The notes below the pieces were generated by a model. That model saw only the letters and a list, made by a program, of their open reading frames with translations. It did not search any database and was not told the origin of the DNA. From positions 248,001 to 312,000 of the forward strand of contig DF236957.1 in the NCBI GenBank assembly GCA_000708835.1: a stretch of DNA of 64,000 nucleotides, written 5' to 3'. A program made the translations under genes and the position numbers. Shown here piece after piece: positions 1 to 12,240 of this stretch. Numbering within the stretch: the first letter of the stretch is position 1; each line of letters opens with the position of its first letter. The DNA comes from Klebsormidium nitens. Lineage: Eukaryota > Streptophyta > Klebsormidiophyceae > Klebsormidiales > Klebsormidiaceae.

Positions 1-2050
1 ATCTGCCTAGAGCACTGGTCAGCCCGGCGCTCATCCCATTGTTTGCTTTGAGTGACATCAGATTGAAGGAAGAAGAACTTTAGATCAGTAATCAGAAGAC
101 TTCGCAGCTTATCAAAGCCCTAAATCCATGTTTCAAGTGGGCAAAAACAACGTGTGACAGCGCGATGGCCGAATGGCTATGCGACGCAGGCGCGTAAGCT
201 ATGCTTGAGTATACATCGTATGGCGTCCAAAGCCGCTCAACCGGTAAACAACTCCTGCATTCGCGGGATATAATGCTGACCTGGTTCTTCCGAGATTGGT
301 CTCCGCCCACTTTTCCGGTCCGTCGATAACGCAGACTCGCACATTATATATACCTTGCGTGATTCTGTCACGAGGCCCAAGTTCGAAGAGATCCCTTCGC
401 AGCCAGCTTCACCAAAGCTTCTTCGATGCAGGTATCTGCGGTCTTCTGAGCGCCTGGAGCCCCATATCCCTTCTAATTTGTTTCGCGGTTAGGACGAACT
501 TAGATAATCTGAGCACGTGTTGCTCAAAGTAGCTTCCACATTCGGTCCGAGTTGACCAATGCGGTGCGCATTTCAATTCTGGCCTCGTTACGAGTTCGTG
601 TGCCGTTCAAGTTGTTACAAGCTCGTGCGTCTGGATGCAGGCGGAATGTGTTGGACGCGATTTTCCCTTCATCCAGAGTTGAGTCGCAGGCTGCTTCTGG
701 TCTTTCCGGTAACGTTGTGCATGGGGGATTCAGTGGTTGGCTGACATTTAATTTTGCCTATGGGAAACTATGAAGGAGGAAGCCCAGTTCGTCAACTTTT
801 CTTTTTCAGAACGATTTCATAGTGCCTCGAAAATGCTGGCGGAGCTTACGTGCAGTAAACTCTGCCTTCATGGAAAAATCAACATAGTTTCTATATTTAT
901 CTTTATCTGTCGCAGTCTCTGACGTGAGCTGACCGATCTAGGTGATAGCGGCTGTGAAGAAACAGAATTGTGCGCCCATGCTTCACCGACATGATGCACA
1001 TGTACCTTAAGAAATCGGGAGTCAGATGCCGCTCAGTGGGGTTAACAGCCCGTCAAAGGCAACGCGCTCTGAAGTCCTCAATGATTCGTTGTCTGGGTCC
1101 GGAGGCTGAATGCGTTACAACCTGTGCAATTTTCGAGCTATTGCGACCAGCAAAAGTGCCGGCTGCTGCGACACTCGAAGACAACTGGTTCGGTCTCACG
1201 CGGGTTGAAGGCCCGAGGTGAGCTGAAGCTTATGTGATTACATTGGTGCAAGCAATCGAAACCGTGGATACGAGCACGGGTGTACTGAATTGACGTCGTT
1301 CTAAATCTCTGCTCCAGACGCCGTTCGACAAGCTGTGCGCTGAACGTGTCTAGCCCTTAAACAATGCTTTTTCTTGCACGTGCTTGTTGCCCTCGCAGAG
1401 ATCTACTGACGTTCTCTTTCCTGCGCGCTTTGTAAAGGATATTAGCTAAAGCGCGAGAAACTTGAGTCGGTCTCTTGTCCCAAAAAGCGAGGCACTTCAG
1501 ATCGACGGGCCGTGTGAGAACTAGGAGTGGTTGGTGGCTATGATGGGCTGGCCAAAAGCACGAGCTGCGACCCGCTCAAGCACAATCCTCACTTCAGACG
1601 CTCCCGATGCCGTTCAGTAGCTTGCGCACCTTCTTTGCCGCTGCCCTTCATACCTGATCAGTCGCGCTGCTGGCTATCTCCGAGAAATAGCGGGGTCGAG
1701 CTTGATTGCCAGCGTTTGGCAGTACTCATAGTAAAGTTGACACTCATACGGAACCGCCAAACCACCCCTGTCATTTGCCCCCGTTTCATGCGCGGAGGCG
1801 GAATGGAGGCATTGATTACGCCATTCGAGGAGTGGGCTCTGTTTAGGCTCACCCCTCCTTCTCAACCTGTCGGATGCCGCAGCATACAGGGGTTGTTTCG
1901 ATGAAATGTCATCAGCATACAGCTTCTACAAACTTCGCCTTTGGGTACTCAGCGATTACTTGGAACAACTTATCCGCTACGATGCAGCTTTGAGATCCAC
2001 TAATCCACTAGAACACGAGTTCACACGGCCACTCGAGCCTAGCGCCGTAT
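1..2050. other. Unassigned stretch, weak repeat traces
   Basis: I see no gene. At about 945-1060 there is a weak resemblance to family B: GGCTGTGAAGA, then GTGCGCCC, then GTCAGATGCCGC. At about 1527 a core-like GGTGGCTATGATG occurs. Nothing else is supportable. Confidence 0.4.
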
Positions 2051-2069
2051 AATGTATTTGACAACTCAA

Positions 2070-2225
2070 ATCTAGATGTATCACGTCTCTCAATGTAGGC
2101 CACGGCCCGTCGGCACCGCGGCTTTGAAGAGGTAAGCACACAAAAGAATTTCTGCCTCGTGGCATGTCCAGCTTTCCTGGTGATCGGATGCCTTTCCTAG
2201 GAGCCAAATCATGCCTGTGTCGCAT
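2070..2225 (+). repeat. Family D repeat, degraded copy
   Basis: This copy shares the order CGGCCCGTCGGCAC, then GCGGCTTTGAAGAG, then about 100 bases later GATGCCTTTCCTAGGAG, with the copies at 3.77 and 5.04 kb. It is the least well preserved of the three. Confidence 0.4.
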
Positions 2226-3436
2226 CCTGGTGTACGAAACATGTCGAAACGGTTGCCTGTTTGGAATCTTTTGCGCGGTTGTGCATCTGGGTCCCCGTCT
2301 GTTTGATAGATGATCTAGATCAAACAAATGAGTGGTCATGTTAGGGCCCAGTTGTATCGCCAGCCCTCCCACGCCTTTTCGTCCTACTGCTCAAGAAGGA
2401 TCTGGCACAACATGCGCGAGCGGCTTCTGCTTTGAGTTTTTAATCGAGCAAGCTTGCCTGAAGACGACTCGGACTTCTCGAGTCACTCCTCAAAAATCTT
2501 CGCATGCACCTAGCTCGAGGTTTCTTTACAGGACTTGAGCGCCCTCTCGGGTTTACAAAGCAACGGTATGCATGAAGCCATCCTGCATCATGACTAAAGC
2601 GCCGAAAAAGTGCCATAAAGCTCGCAGCTATCTCTCAGGTTGTAGCCAGAGTGACCCAGGCCGATTTTCGGGTGCGCGCGCACTCGCCTGCAAGATCCGA
2701 GGGCCGCCCACTTCGCACCGGGCCGAGCCTCACTAGATTACCTGACGCGCGGAAGGGGGAACAGCTCTTCTACTTTCATTTCCCAATGTTCCATGCCCCT
2801 GATCAATCACGTTGCTTGCGTTTAAAACTGTACCACGGGGCTTATCAAAGAATTTGACTTGATGCAAAGACGCCTCGGTAGCTTTACTCGAAGCACTAGG
2901 TCACGGGCCCTTACAAAAAAGACCATGCGCGGCTGATTGAGGGTAGGCGACTGGCGTTGTGACTTTGTACGTAGTTCTCGGCAAGTGTTACAGCAGCTAT
3001 GACGAGACGTGCCTAAAGTCTTGGGCGCGACGTTGCCTAAGCTCTTCTGGGCCGTCCGGATGTTGCGGATAAACCACGGCTGCAGATGGAGCTGACTTTT
3101 GTAGGTACACATATCCTTGCTTATGTCTGGAACACCAAGCGGAGGTTGACTCATTTCATTCAAAAGCATACAATCAATGAGTTACGACCTTGATCGCTTA
3201 AGACAAACCCTGGCAAGTGCATGGCTTACCTTCAAACGACTTCCGGAAGGATCGTCCCGGGTGCCATCGGCGCCGGAAGATGGAACAGCGTTTATACAAG
3301 CATACGATTTTGAAGCTGTACGATTCCTAAGGCCCTGCACTTTTGCGATTGCCCAGTGAAGTCGCTAGCATGATTTGTCAGAGTGCGGGCTGCTACGACT
3401 TAAACGAGGATTCGTCCTTTGCATCCACTTCGTGGG

Positions 3437-3850
3437 CGGATGGCGCCCTGCGGCAGTGAAGACGCGCTTCATGAAGACATGGGCACCGCTTTGCTCAATG
3501 CGCCTCTAGAAGTAACGGATGCCGCAACAACAGCACTGTGCACTCCGATTGCGCTGACATCAACTGCAAATGCTTTTAACGTGTAGAGACCTACTGATTA
3601 TCTGTCGAGCTCAATACTTTTAGCGCGAGCTTCTGGTTTCACGGTGTTTGGACTATACTTGTCCAGAATCATGTGACAATTTGAAGTGACGGATCGAGCC
3701 GGGGCGCCCGGCCCGATAACGGCCAGCCCACCTAATCCCCATGCTAGTTTACATCTCACCTAGGCGGTCCGCCCGCTCTGGACGCGGCTTTGAAGAGCTA
3801 CGATGTCACGAGCATTCCTGCGCAGGCAACTTTTTTGTAGCTGATGCCGT
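3437..3850 (+). repeat. Family D repeat, copy 2
   Basis: The copy begins GCGGATGGCGCC and continues with a GGCAGTGAAGACG block, an ATGGGCACCGC block, GATGCCGCAACA, then GCGGCTTTGAAGAGC near 3,785 and CACGAGCATT. The same blocks recur in order about 1,265-1,272 bases downstream in copy 3, so the pair is a diverged tandem duplication. No coding potential was seen. Confidence 0.6.
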
Positions 3851-3884
3851 GCAGGCCTGAGGGGCCAGAAAAACAAGCCAGATA

Positions 3885-4176
3885 GAGATGCGGCTTGACG
3901 GCTACGAATGCATTGAAAGCATGGGCACCGATATGTACACTGGTCTCCTGTGGGACGTGCCTAACCTGGGCTTCTCAAGATCATGCATTCGTCTAATGTT
4001 CCATCGGCATCCGGTATTCCGTCGGAGTGTGTTGAGGCCGGGGAGACTTCTCCCGCGTTGGTCACGGGCTGAACAGAAGCGTTCTCATGTAGGGCGACTT
4101 TCAGACTCAAGGTGCGAGATTAAGGTGCTGGCTGTGATGATCAAGCGGGAAAGATTGTGAGCAACGTGCTCACCGT
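3885..4176 (+). repeat. Family E repeat, copy 1, ending in hairpin core
   Basis: About 290 bases align with 7,485-7,778. Shared blocks in order are GACGGCTA, GGGCAC, CACTGGTCT, GGACGTGCC, AGATCATGCA, TCTAATGTTCC, CAGAAGC.TTCTCA, CAAGGTGCGA and the core GGCTGTGATG with GAGCAACGTGCTC. Open frames inside it are not conserved between the copies, which argues against coding. Confidence 0.65.
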
Positions 4177-4708
4177 GTTTGATAGCGCCTCAGAAGCCCT
4201 GCCCACCATGACACCACTCGTACTACTAGTGGTTGGAATTCTTCTTGTTTATTCGCTTGTCTGGCACGCATCCGATTCGATGATTGGGCAAAAGTACTTG
4301 CAGATGGGGTTTTATTTCTTCTCTGGCTCTGATCGCATGGCGCGAATCTTATACAAGTTCGACGGCGACTTGGAGGAACAAAACAGCGGATGTACTGGCA
4401 TGACTAATCTAGTGACCAACGCCGGGCTGTGACGACTTTCGAAGCACGAGCATAGTCTTTGCTCAATAGGCCAAATCTTCTGGTTGCGGAGCTTCTGGTC
4501 CACTTTGCGATTGCGTACCGCATATGGTTGGAAGTTTGTGACATTCGGTCCCGCAAGAATCTGGCGCTTGAAGCTTTTTAAGGAGGCGCCTTCGGGTTGA
4601 AAGTAGTCGCAGCGTTTCAATCTCACTCATGGTGGGCTGTTACCCAACGTGGAAACCTCAATTTTCCCAAGACGACTGCGTCATGTGCTCCATGAATTCG
4701 TACGGTAA

Positions 4709-5130
4709 GCGGATGGCGCCGGCGGCAATGACGATGCGCTTCCAAACATGGGCGGCACCGCTTCGCTCAAAATTTCTGCGATCGGTTGCCGATGCCGCAA
4801 CATCATAGCGCTCTGCCCCCCGTCAGGCCCTGACGTCAGCCATATCTAGTGGCTACATTAATGACAAACGTTCTGCGAGCTTTGTGTCAAACATGCTTTC
4901 GAACAAGTTTGGCTGCGCAGCTCGTGAACGATGCTTGTGCCGGACACGAAGTGATACATGACAGCTTGAATCGGAGCACCGTTTCATGGTCAGCCCAAGC
5001 TTGACTACATTACACACCACAGCAAAGTCGGCCGCCCACCCGCCGCGCGGCTTTGAAGAGATACAAATGAACACGAGCATTACTAGCGATGCTCAAGCAG
5101 GGATTTTGTAGTCAGATCAGATGCCTTTTA
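4709..5130 (+). repeat. Family D repeat, copy 3
   Basis: Same ordered blocks as copy 2: GCGGATGGCGCC, GGCAATGACGATGCGC, ATGGGCGGCACCGC, GATGCCGCAACA, GCGGCTTTGAAGAG and CACGAGCATT. Spacing between blocks is nearly the same as in copy 2, which supports a true tandem relationship despite heavy substitution. Confidence 0.6.
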
Positions 5131-7484
5131 GAGGCTGAATTGCTCCTGTCTTGATTCACGCTGTGCAGCAAGGTATAGTCTAAAAGTTCAATGTCAATTG
5201 CGCCTAGGACATGTGTTGCTTTCTGTCCTCGCCGAATTCGTCTTTCGCAATCGGTTCATTGAATTTCCCCCTGGTTGAGTGGTTCCCACAAGCCAGCCCA
5301 AGGCGCCTCCTTACACTGTTTGTAATTGGTCCACCGCTTGCTCGTGTTTCGCTTCGAGTAACACAAGCAAGCTTTGCTACTCGATCGTCATTTTGGACAT
5401 CGTGTCCTATCAGAGCCGACTTCCAGACGCTGGAACCAGTTCGCTTTGGACTGAGATCAGTCCCATTTGAAGGTCCGGTTGGCAACGCCTGCCTATTCAG
5501 AAGAAATCAGGCGAAAAAAGACTCGAAGGGTAGCAGGACGCTGACTAGAATGAGTGAAACTGGGCGTTTTGAAGCGAGAAGTTCTTGGCAGTCGCATCCG
5601 TTTGTTCGAGCAATTTGCTACTTATTTTGCTACGCAACATCAGCGAAGCAGAAGCGTCTGCGTTCCCACTACCTGTGTCATTAAGAGCCGCTAAATAACA
5701 AGCCACGGCTATGAAATCAGCGTTTGGACTTCGATGGGCTCAGTCGTCCAGCGGAGTGGTTTTTTGGAGCCGCTAAAATCCTTCTTCGAGTAGGTGTACT
5801 TTTGGATTGCCAAGTCGATACACAAACCCGCTGATTGTAGTAGTACTCGACCTTGTCAGTGGGTCTTTTTGGTTTGCCTTCGGTGATCAAATGTTCGAAA
5901 TACTGACTGGAGCTACTTGTCGACAAGTGAGGCCTCAAAACTCTTACGAAAAGACGATTGATCTGCGTGTTCGTCCCGTCATCTGTCTCAAGCAAGGCTG
6001 TTACATATATTCTCAATACCAACGGATCACGCAAGGGGTGCCAGCGGCAATGAAAGCCCACAAGCTGAATTTGAGCATTAGTCTTCGCTCATCCAAGAAC
6101 CAGTGGAGCCGCGCAACTCTCGCGCTTTCTGCGGTGTATCTTGTGTCTCTTCTGGTATGAGTCGTCTTGAGGATGCGGCCTGCCTGTTTCCACGTTTTGG
6201 TGGTACTCGATGAGGCCTTCACCTTTCGGGATTGATGTCGAGACTGAATGAGTTGAGTCCTGGTGCATCGATGCCGGAAACATCGTTTGGCCCAGGTCGA
6301 GGAACTGTGAAAGGGCGCTTTGCCTAAGACGCTTCAAAGGGGGGATGACGTACCCCTGTTCGCTAAAGGCAGTCTGATTAACATCTGGTTCGGCAATATG
6401 GAGACCAGTGCCAATGGGCGGGTTAAACTCAAATCTCTCACCTGCCGTCTTGACATCTAGTGGATCGATCCGCCAAGAGCTTTAAGAAACTAAAAATGAC
6501 ATGCGGCAACAGATGCTAAGCTAGCTACAAATGGATAAAACGGGCTGTGATTTCGCTACATACTGGGCAGTTCTCTGCTCAACAGAATCGTGTCAATACA
6601 TTTTACTGAAAAGGCCGTTAACTCTGTTTTGCAACCGGCTTGCCCTCGACTAGCTTGCCCATGTCTTTGATGTCAAAGTGCGCTGGAAGCGGCCCGGTTC
6701 CTGCCAGTGGCAGGAGTAGTACCTGCCATGGCAATAACAAAAAATACTTCTGTCTCGCCATGCTTGGCAGCGTCACGGTGCCCCCAGAACTCTCGGTAGA
6801 CGAGCTTCAACAGATCGTTCGTTTCAGTACGGGTTGAGAATACTTCTCGTCTGAAAGTGCGCCGATCAAGCGAGTCAGGCAGTGGGCACGGCAGATCGAT
6901 ATATTTTGACGTCTGCTTTCACAGCACTAGCGTTTGAAAATCTTCCTTGGAATCCAGCCCGCTTGTTACCATTTGTTGGATCGTGCTCTCTGGAGCTGCC
7001 TGTGGCGGTCGCCAGCTGACTTTCGAGCCGGCGTCTATAGGCGCTCAGGCCGGGCAATCGGCCTCGACCAGCTGTCCTTCGTGGGCGGTGCACTCTGGTG
7101 GTCATGACAAAGGCACTTGATAATGAGCTCCTACATTCGCCCAATAGGGTTCCGAGTGAGTCATGGACCGACGCTACTGGAAGAGCATCACGGACTGGCA
7201 AGATCGACACAACTAGATCCGGTTGGTAGTGAGTTTAACGTGATACGTATACACGAAGCTTCGAATCGACGTCTTGGAACTTGGCTGGCCATCTGAGACG
7301 AGTTTTTCCTGATTCGGCACGGCTAGTCGAGGAAGACGACCCTTTCCAGGGTCGGCCACGGAGCGCCTCTTGCCAGCCACGAAAAAGGGCCGAGAGGGAA
7401 GCGCTTTCAGACCTCCAATCAGATTTGAAGGTCTGATCACTCGTTCTTTTTTTCAACTGCATGTTCAAAGAAGCATGATGATAA
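5131..7484. other. No gene seen
   Basis: Only short chance frames occur. At 5,230-5,350 there is a weak echo of family A (CTCCTTACACTGTTTGT resembles the 25.5-kb copy). I see nothing firm elsewhere in this stretch. Confidence 0.4.
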
Positions 7485-7778
7485 TGTGGCTGAACGGCTA
7501 TGGAGATATCGAAGGCACGGGCACAAGCATGTCCACTGGTCTTCGAGGCTGGACGTGCCAAAACTGAGCTGCTCGAGATCATGCACTCATCTAATGTTCC
7601 GACATAATCGGCCTCCGTTTATTTTCAACAAGGTGCTCGATTCTTGGGAGCCCTCTCCCAACCAGTGGTTTTACAGGCTGGGCAGAAGCCTTCTCACGGA
7701 GGACGTTCAGACGCAAGGTGCGAACTAGGGTGGCGGCTGTGATGCCAAACGGGAGATGATGAGCAGCGTGCTCGGGGG
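7485..7778 (+). repeat. Family E repeat, copy 2, ending in hairpin core
   Basis: Diverged copy of 3,885-4,176 with the same block order. It ends with GGCGGCTGTGATG and the short inverted repeat GAGCAGCGTGCTC at about 7,760-7,772. The two copies lie 3.6 kb apart. Confidence 0.65.
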
Positions 7779-10063
7779 TAAGATGCCGCTGCAGAAGGCC
7801 TGCAGTGCCCACCGGTCGGAGCGGCTGGAACTCCTTTTGAAGGTCACCGGAGAAGCAACGTATTCCGCTTCTAGCTAGGTCCTGCGATTCTAGAAACTCT
7901 AGGATATATGTCTTTGGCATATCTCGTTGGCGGATATTGATTCCGCCATTACCTTGAACCTCATGAACAGAGTAGTAATGAGTGAAAGACCTTTGGCCAC
8001 GTAGACATGAAGGAAGCATTTGACAAATTCTTGCAGCTAGCTGCTGCTTCGAGTGAAGCTATGAAGATTTTTACGTTGTGGGCGGGTGAAGCTCACTTAT
8101 GATCTTAGACGCCGCCTTGTCTCATCGGGCACGCACGTGCATATGCATAAGCTGGTGACGTCATCACTGTGGCGCTTTTCGCCCATCTTTGCGAGTATCA
8201 CGGTCAATCACATGTGTCAAGCGAGTCCTGCCGGTCACTTCCCGCTGTGCTTCTGTCCAAGCAAGCTGTATAATCAGAAGCGCTGGTTCAAATGGTAGGT
8301 GGCTATGCGGTAAACCAACGGCGATACTCAGCTTTCAATCTGGCGAGCAATGTTACGATGTACTTATTGAAGATTGTCAAACCAGCCGCCTAGGCCAAGT
8401 AGCTGCGCGTCAGAACGAACTTTCGTATGGGCCTGTGAAGCTTGGAACGGCTGTCGAAAACCACCGCGAGTCACGCTGCCGGATTCAAGAGAGAGAATGA
8501 GATCACGCTTGCCGCTAGTAGTTCCGGGGCACGCGTACGACCCAACATATCAACAGATCAGAGGCTATGACAAGATATGTGGAAGCGACCATTATTGTGC
8601 TCAGGTCACCCACTCCTAGTCGTCCATTCCTGGATGCCGCAAATCAGAGACGTGCGCTACTCACGATTATACTTAGTCGGCCTCGGCCTTTGTGGTATGT
8701 TCTGGTGCTTAGCTCTCCTTGAATGTGATTCGGAAGCCCACAAAACTGCCTTTGCAACAGAAAAACGTTGCAATCAGGGAGCAGCGCCAATGCGTTATGG
8801 CGGGTATTACCCTTGAGTCAATGAATTCTTTGTAGACCGCAAATCAGAGACTGGGCGATCCATCGCTCGCGGATCATGTGAACGAGAAAGTCTGTTCTGG
8901 GCCCAATTTACCTGCTGCCTGAATTTCGAGTTGCTACATAATATACCGATCTCTTCAGGACCACTCGTTCAGCCCTTAATGCGAATCCAAGGTTGGCATG
9001 CAGAGGGACGTCTACCGATTCTTATCCAGCTTGTGCTTCGTCCGGCGCTGTGAACGTCGTTCTGGCCACTTTACTTGCTTCTGAGCTTGCCCTTTGTTTT
9101 TGTCAGATGCGAGTCCCTGAAACGGCCGTGCTCGAGCAGTCCTTCCATATTGCACTTCATCTGAACACCCACAGGCTGATGCTGCCGCTCGAGCGCTGGT
9201 GCGGCCATCACAAAATGAATTTACGAGCATCTTTCCGCTCAAAGCCGCTTCGTTGTACCCTACCTTTTATGCCGCTCTAGAAGCCCGGGCTGGCTACTCA
9301 AAAACAATGTCGAGATGTGATTGATCTATCATGGGTGCGAATGAAGTTCGAGTTCAGTATCCTTGGCCAGTTGATCGACTCCGTTCAATGCCTGGATCAC
9401 GTAACTTCATACTTCCGTGACGTTGTGGCCCTCTCGTGCTTGAACGTAAATTTCAGCTTGAATTCCATTTCTTGACAATACTATGTGGCATTCAGTCCGA
9501 GCTAGCGGTTTTGATGGCAAGAAACATGGGCGCTCTGCCCAGTCGATCAAGCTCGCTCCCGTCAAAAAAGTGATTGCCGCTTAGAAAGTCGCATGCCGAC
9601 TCGAAACGCTGTTAGTCTGTATCAGGGTCTTCAACCTCGAGTGACGTTCCGGCGGACACAAGCTCTGAGGTTTTTAGGTTACTGAGTATGGGTACATCGA
9701 TCCGCCAGAAAATTGCACTTCTGATAACACATTTTGACAGGTTTGGAGGGCTATTGGATGTGCACCGTGTGCGGATGAACCAGGGTGGGTCCCGTGCCGT
9801 TGCTGATGGAATCTGAGTTGGTCCCGTTCCTCGCTTTTCCTGAGGATCCTGAGAATGCTCCTTCGTATTGTAGGAAGCGCTTTTTGAGCCTCGCATCGGC
9901 TGTAAACCGTTATACTTCTTAGAACGTCCATAAGAAGTTCTTGCTTTCGATCCGAACAATCGCAATGATCGTACCCCCTTCGATCCGGCCGTCTACTTCT
10001 TCTTCCCCTGAAACGGGCAACAGAATAAAAATTGTATATATGGGCAGCATGACGTGTGCATAT
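7779..10063. other. No gene seen; short repeated 16-mer
   Basis: The string CCGCAAATCAGAGAC occurs near 8,638 and again near 8,843, about 205 bases apart, inside otherwise diverged sequence. No coding or RNA gene is supportable. Confidence 0.45.
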
Positions 10064-10087
10064 GACCTTAAAAAAAAAAAAAAGGTC
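10064..10087. repeat. Poly-A tract inside a palindrome
   Basis: GACCTT, a run of A, then AAGGTC. The flanks are perfect complements, so either strand can fold. It may be a coincidence of an A-run, or the tail of a retroposed copy. Confidence 0.6.
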
Positions 10088-10728
10088 AAAGAAGAAGCAT
10101 TTCAGACACGGCAAAGACGAGAGAAGATTCTAATTTATCAGTTTTGAAGACGAAATTATACGCCGCCGTACTCTTCAACATGGGCGGACCGCCCTGCCTA
10201 GCTAGCTAGGCGGCAAGGATGGGCTTAACATTTGGGGACGTGGCTCATTCAGCTAACCCATCACATTCAGAGCCGCCCAATATCTTACACACAGACACTG
10301 GCACGCAATCATTCAACGCTGTGACTCGTGGATTCGAACCTTTTATTTGTCTTGATCGGCTTCCCCAGCTCTCTGTTTGGAGATTTTGACAGCCCAGGCG
10401 GTGTCTGGATCATAAACGCTTGTTAACGGGTGCTGCAAAACCAGGGTGCCTTTCGTCTCCACTTTCCCCGTGCCCTGCTGCTTGATTCAGATGAAGCGCT
10501 GTAAAATGTATATATTGTGCTCCCCACACTTTTCGATGAAAGGGTGTCTTGTCCTCAACTTTGGCATATCTACCGTCCAAACGTCGTGCTTCAGTCCTCT
10601 TCGCCTTTTCCACGTGGTTATACGAACCGGCCTCGAGTGTCTATCGTGCAAGGCCGTTCATCTCTCTCGTAACGCTTTGACAAAAGCCGAACTTGAAGGG
10701 GCAGGTATTAGCTCACGCAGTTACGAAA

Positions 10729-10768
10729 TGGCTGTGATGTAACAAAACCTGAGCAGCATCCTGCTTAC
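10729..10768 (+). repeat. Hairpin core, isolated copy
   Basis: ATGGCTGTGATG is followed by GAGCAGCATCCTGCT. This matches the core found at the end of family E and within family A. Confidence 0.45.
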
Positions 10769-11859
10769 GTTAACTTGGTGGTCTCTAGATGCCGGTTCAC
10801 AGAAACTCTTTTCGAAACCTAAGCTAGCTTCCAAAACGCCACTTCGATGATTCTCAGCTGCTCAACTCCGTCAACTCGGTGTCCTTATTTTCGAGCCAGC
10901 TTTTTGCTTGCCTTTCGTTGATCCATCCAATATTCGGGAGTGAAAAAGCGGGAGTGAAACATTCGGTCCCGCGTTTGCCCAAAATGGTTTCGATGCACAC
11001 AGGAACAAATCTAAGATTGTGGCTGCTTATAACCAGGCCGATTACCCAGACCTGAGTCTTAGGTTATCCAACCCAATGTTTTGGCTGGGTACCGCCCAAA
11101 TCTGGTTACTGGACATATGACCAGTTTCTAGCCAGCCCATAAAACAGCCCAACGCCATTCATAATGAAGGGTCAGAAATCTTTCGTGATCCTTGGAAGTA
11201 ACTGGTGCTCGAAGCCCAACCGGCTCGGAAATGCTTGCGCGGCCAGGATGACAATTGCGCGTGTCTGGACCGTTTTCTCAGATCGGAGGTGGTTGCGCAG
11301 ACGCTGCGGTTCGAGAAAACTTGACCACCGAGGAACAGTTAGTACTGTGATCGGACGGATGCATGTCAGGAATCTCGACCTACTTCGTCCACTGATATCG
11401 CTTGCGCGCTAATCTGCTGTATGAGCTGTAGCACGCGGCTATAATAAAGCTCTCGGCAAGTAAGAATATGGATCAGGTCGAATCCATTTGCCACTTTTTC
11501 GACTCGGCCTGTGACATTACTCTTTGCAGAAGGGCGTACGATGCTCCTTGCTTATTTAGAAATGTTCTTGTTGCCCCCTCGGAGCACGTACCAATGAGGA
11601 CCAATCAAAGCCACTTACAAATGATGGGCGAACCTCAATGCGAACAGCGCTGGCGGAACGCGCAATCTCGGCTGACGGACAAGCGGCCACTGACTGTCAC
11701 CATTTTGTCAGCGTCGAGAATGACGGCTTCGATTCGACGTTCTTCGGATCCGAGATCGAGAGCCGGGGACCAAACTTACGATTCTTACGATTCTGGTCCT
11801 AGTTGCTAAGAGCTAACGCCCCAACAGACTTTTTGAGCCTGTGGACTCTTTGGCTGAAT

Positions 11860-12240
11860 ATCACTAGAACGGCTGTGACAGCGTCGCGGCCATTCATCGA
11901 GATGTGCGTTCTGTCACGTTCTGTCTGCTCAAGCTCCGTTGAGCGCAGCCGGCCGCGGTCGCTAGTAGCACTGACCGGCCGCGCGGCGCGGTCGCGTGGG
12001 CTCAGTGCCACTGGCCCGCCTGGCGGTGGCCCGCGGCCGCGTGCCGAGCCACGCGCGGCCCGGCGGGCCGGGGCCGAAGTACCGCGGCCGCGTCGAATCT
12101 GCCGCGACCGCGCAACGGCGATGACTGTGGGCCAGCCTTAGGCGGGTCGGCCTGGCCGGTCGGCAGCATTGGCAGCATGCGCCTAGAAGGCCTGGACATG
12201 GACGCCGCGCAGGCGGGTTGATGTTTGCAGAAGCCGGCCC
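11860..12240 (+). repeat. Family C GC island, copy 0
   Basis: GGCTGTGACAGCGTCGCGG is followed by CGTTGAGCGCAGCCGG and about 200 bases of extremely GC- and CpG-rich sequence with several CGCGGCCGCG strings. The segment CGTTGAGCGCAGC...GGCCGCGG...AGTAG.ACT...ACCGCGCG is shared with the copy at 21.6 kb. The open frames across it look like a consequence of base composition. Confidence 0.6.

Noticed and set aside
10320-10420. GGTTCGAATCC on the minus strand, resembling a tRNA B box
   Set aside because: No A box, acceptor stem or anticodon arm can be placed at the proper distance.
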